Assembly (NCBI GenBank): GCA_028711675.1 | Contig: JAQTRT010000146.1 | Span: 1-7,783 of the forward strand | Direction: 5' to 3' | Source: a bacterium | GTDB taxonomy: Bacteria > Spirochaetota > JAHITG01 | Length of the DNA stretch: 7,783 nucleotides | In this document: positions 7,713-7,783 of the stretch, in pieces | Numbering within the stretch: the stretch's first letter is position 1 | Layout of the letters: the number at the start of each line of letters is the position of its first letter | Position numbers and translations under genes: made by a program | The notes under the pieces: model-generated | What the model was told of the DNA's origin: nothing | The model's input: only the letters and a program-made list of their open reading frames with translations | Databases searched by the model: none

Positions 7713-7731
7713 ACAAATGAATATCATTTGT
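7713..7731. promoter_or_regulatory. Fur-like 19-base palindromic operator candidate
   Basis: ACAAATGAATATCATTTGT consists of ACAAATGA and its exact reverse complement TCATTTGT around a 3-base centre. It has the length of a Fur box and shares the core AATGA...ATCATT with the classic consensus (11 of 19 positions). It begins 36 bases upstream of the -35 of the receptor promoter, somewhat far for simple blocking. It also overlaps a TTGACA (7710-7715) on the plus strand, which has only a poor -10 at 17 bases (TAATTA, 7733-7738). It may therefore control a divergent gene beyond the right edge, or both directions. Zur or another regulator of the Fur family is possible. Confidence 0.5.
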
Positions 7732-7759
7732 TTAATTAAAGGAAACATTCTGTTCCGGA

Positions 7760-7774
7760 CTTAAACGTTTTAAG
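7760..7774. repeat. Short palindrome in the control region
   Basis: CTTAAACGTTTTAAG has six-base arms, CTTAAA and TTTAAG, that are exact reverse complements around CGT. It lies 28 bases to the right of the Fur-like site. It could be a second regulator site for a divergent gene starting outside the window, or chance in an AT-rich stretch. Confidence 0.25.
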
Positions 7775-7783
7775 AGGGTATCA

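Overview
The window comes from a diderm (Gram-negative type) bacterium of middling G+C content. A complete TonB-dependent outer-membrane receptor with an export signal proves an outer membrane. Giant kinase-ATPase-GAF-phosphatase fusions like the one on the left are typical of signalling-rich lineages such as Spirochaetes, Acidobacteria, Deltaproteobacteria-like groups and several candidate phyla. I cannot assign a phylum from the sequence alone.

Left half (1-4365, plus strand): the 3' portion of one very large signalling gene, cut by the left edge. The reading frame is open from base 1. The visible 1454 residues hold the last helix region of a serine/threonine protein kinase, a STAND-like/COG3899-type ATPase with intact Walker motifs, a long alpha-helical repeat region, a GAF sensor domain and a C-terminal SpoIIE/PP2C-type phosphatase with its acidic metal ligands. 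Kinase and phosphatase would therefore sit at opposite ends of one polypeptide.

Right half (4378-7584, minus strand): a compact three-gene operon read right to left: a TonB-dependent receptor (5611-7584), a small polytopic inner-membrane protein of unrecognised family (4889-5566) and a THEP1-like P-loop NTPase (4378-4854). The gaps are 44 and 34 bases. The order outer-membrane receptor, inner-membrane protein, NTPase suggests a small uptake module for a scarce metal, chelate or cofactor that lacks a classical ABC ATPase and binding protein, at least within the window. The operon converges on the signalling gene with only 12 bases between the stop codons.

Right edge (7585-7783): a control region. 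It holds a good sigma-70-like promoter for the operon, a 19-base Fur-like palindrome, and a second smaller palindrome. No coding start is visible here on the plus strand; a divergent gene may begin just outside. I saw no tRNA, rRNA, CRISPR array, insertion sequence or convincing intrinsic terminator.
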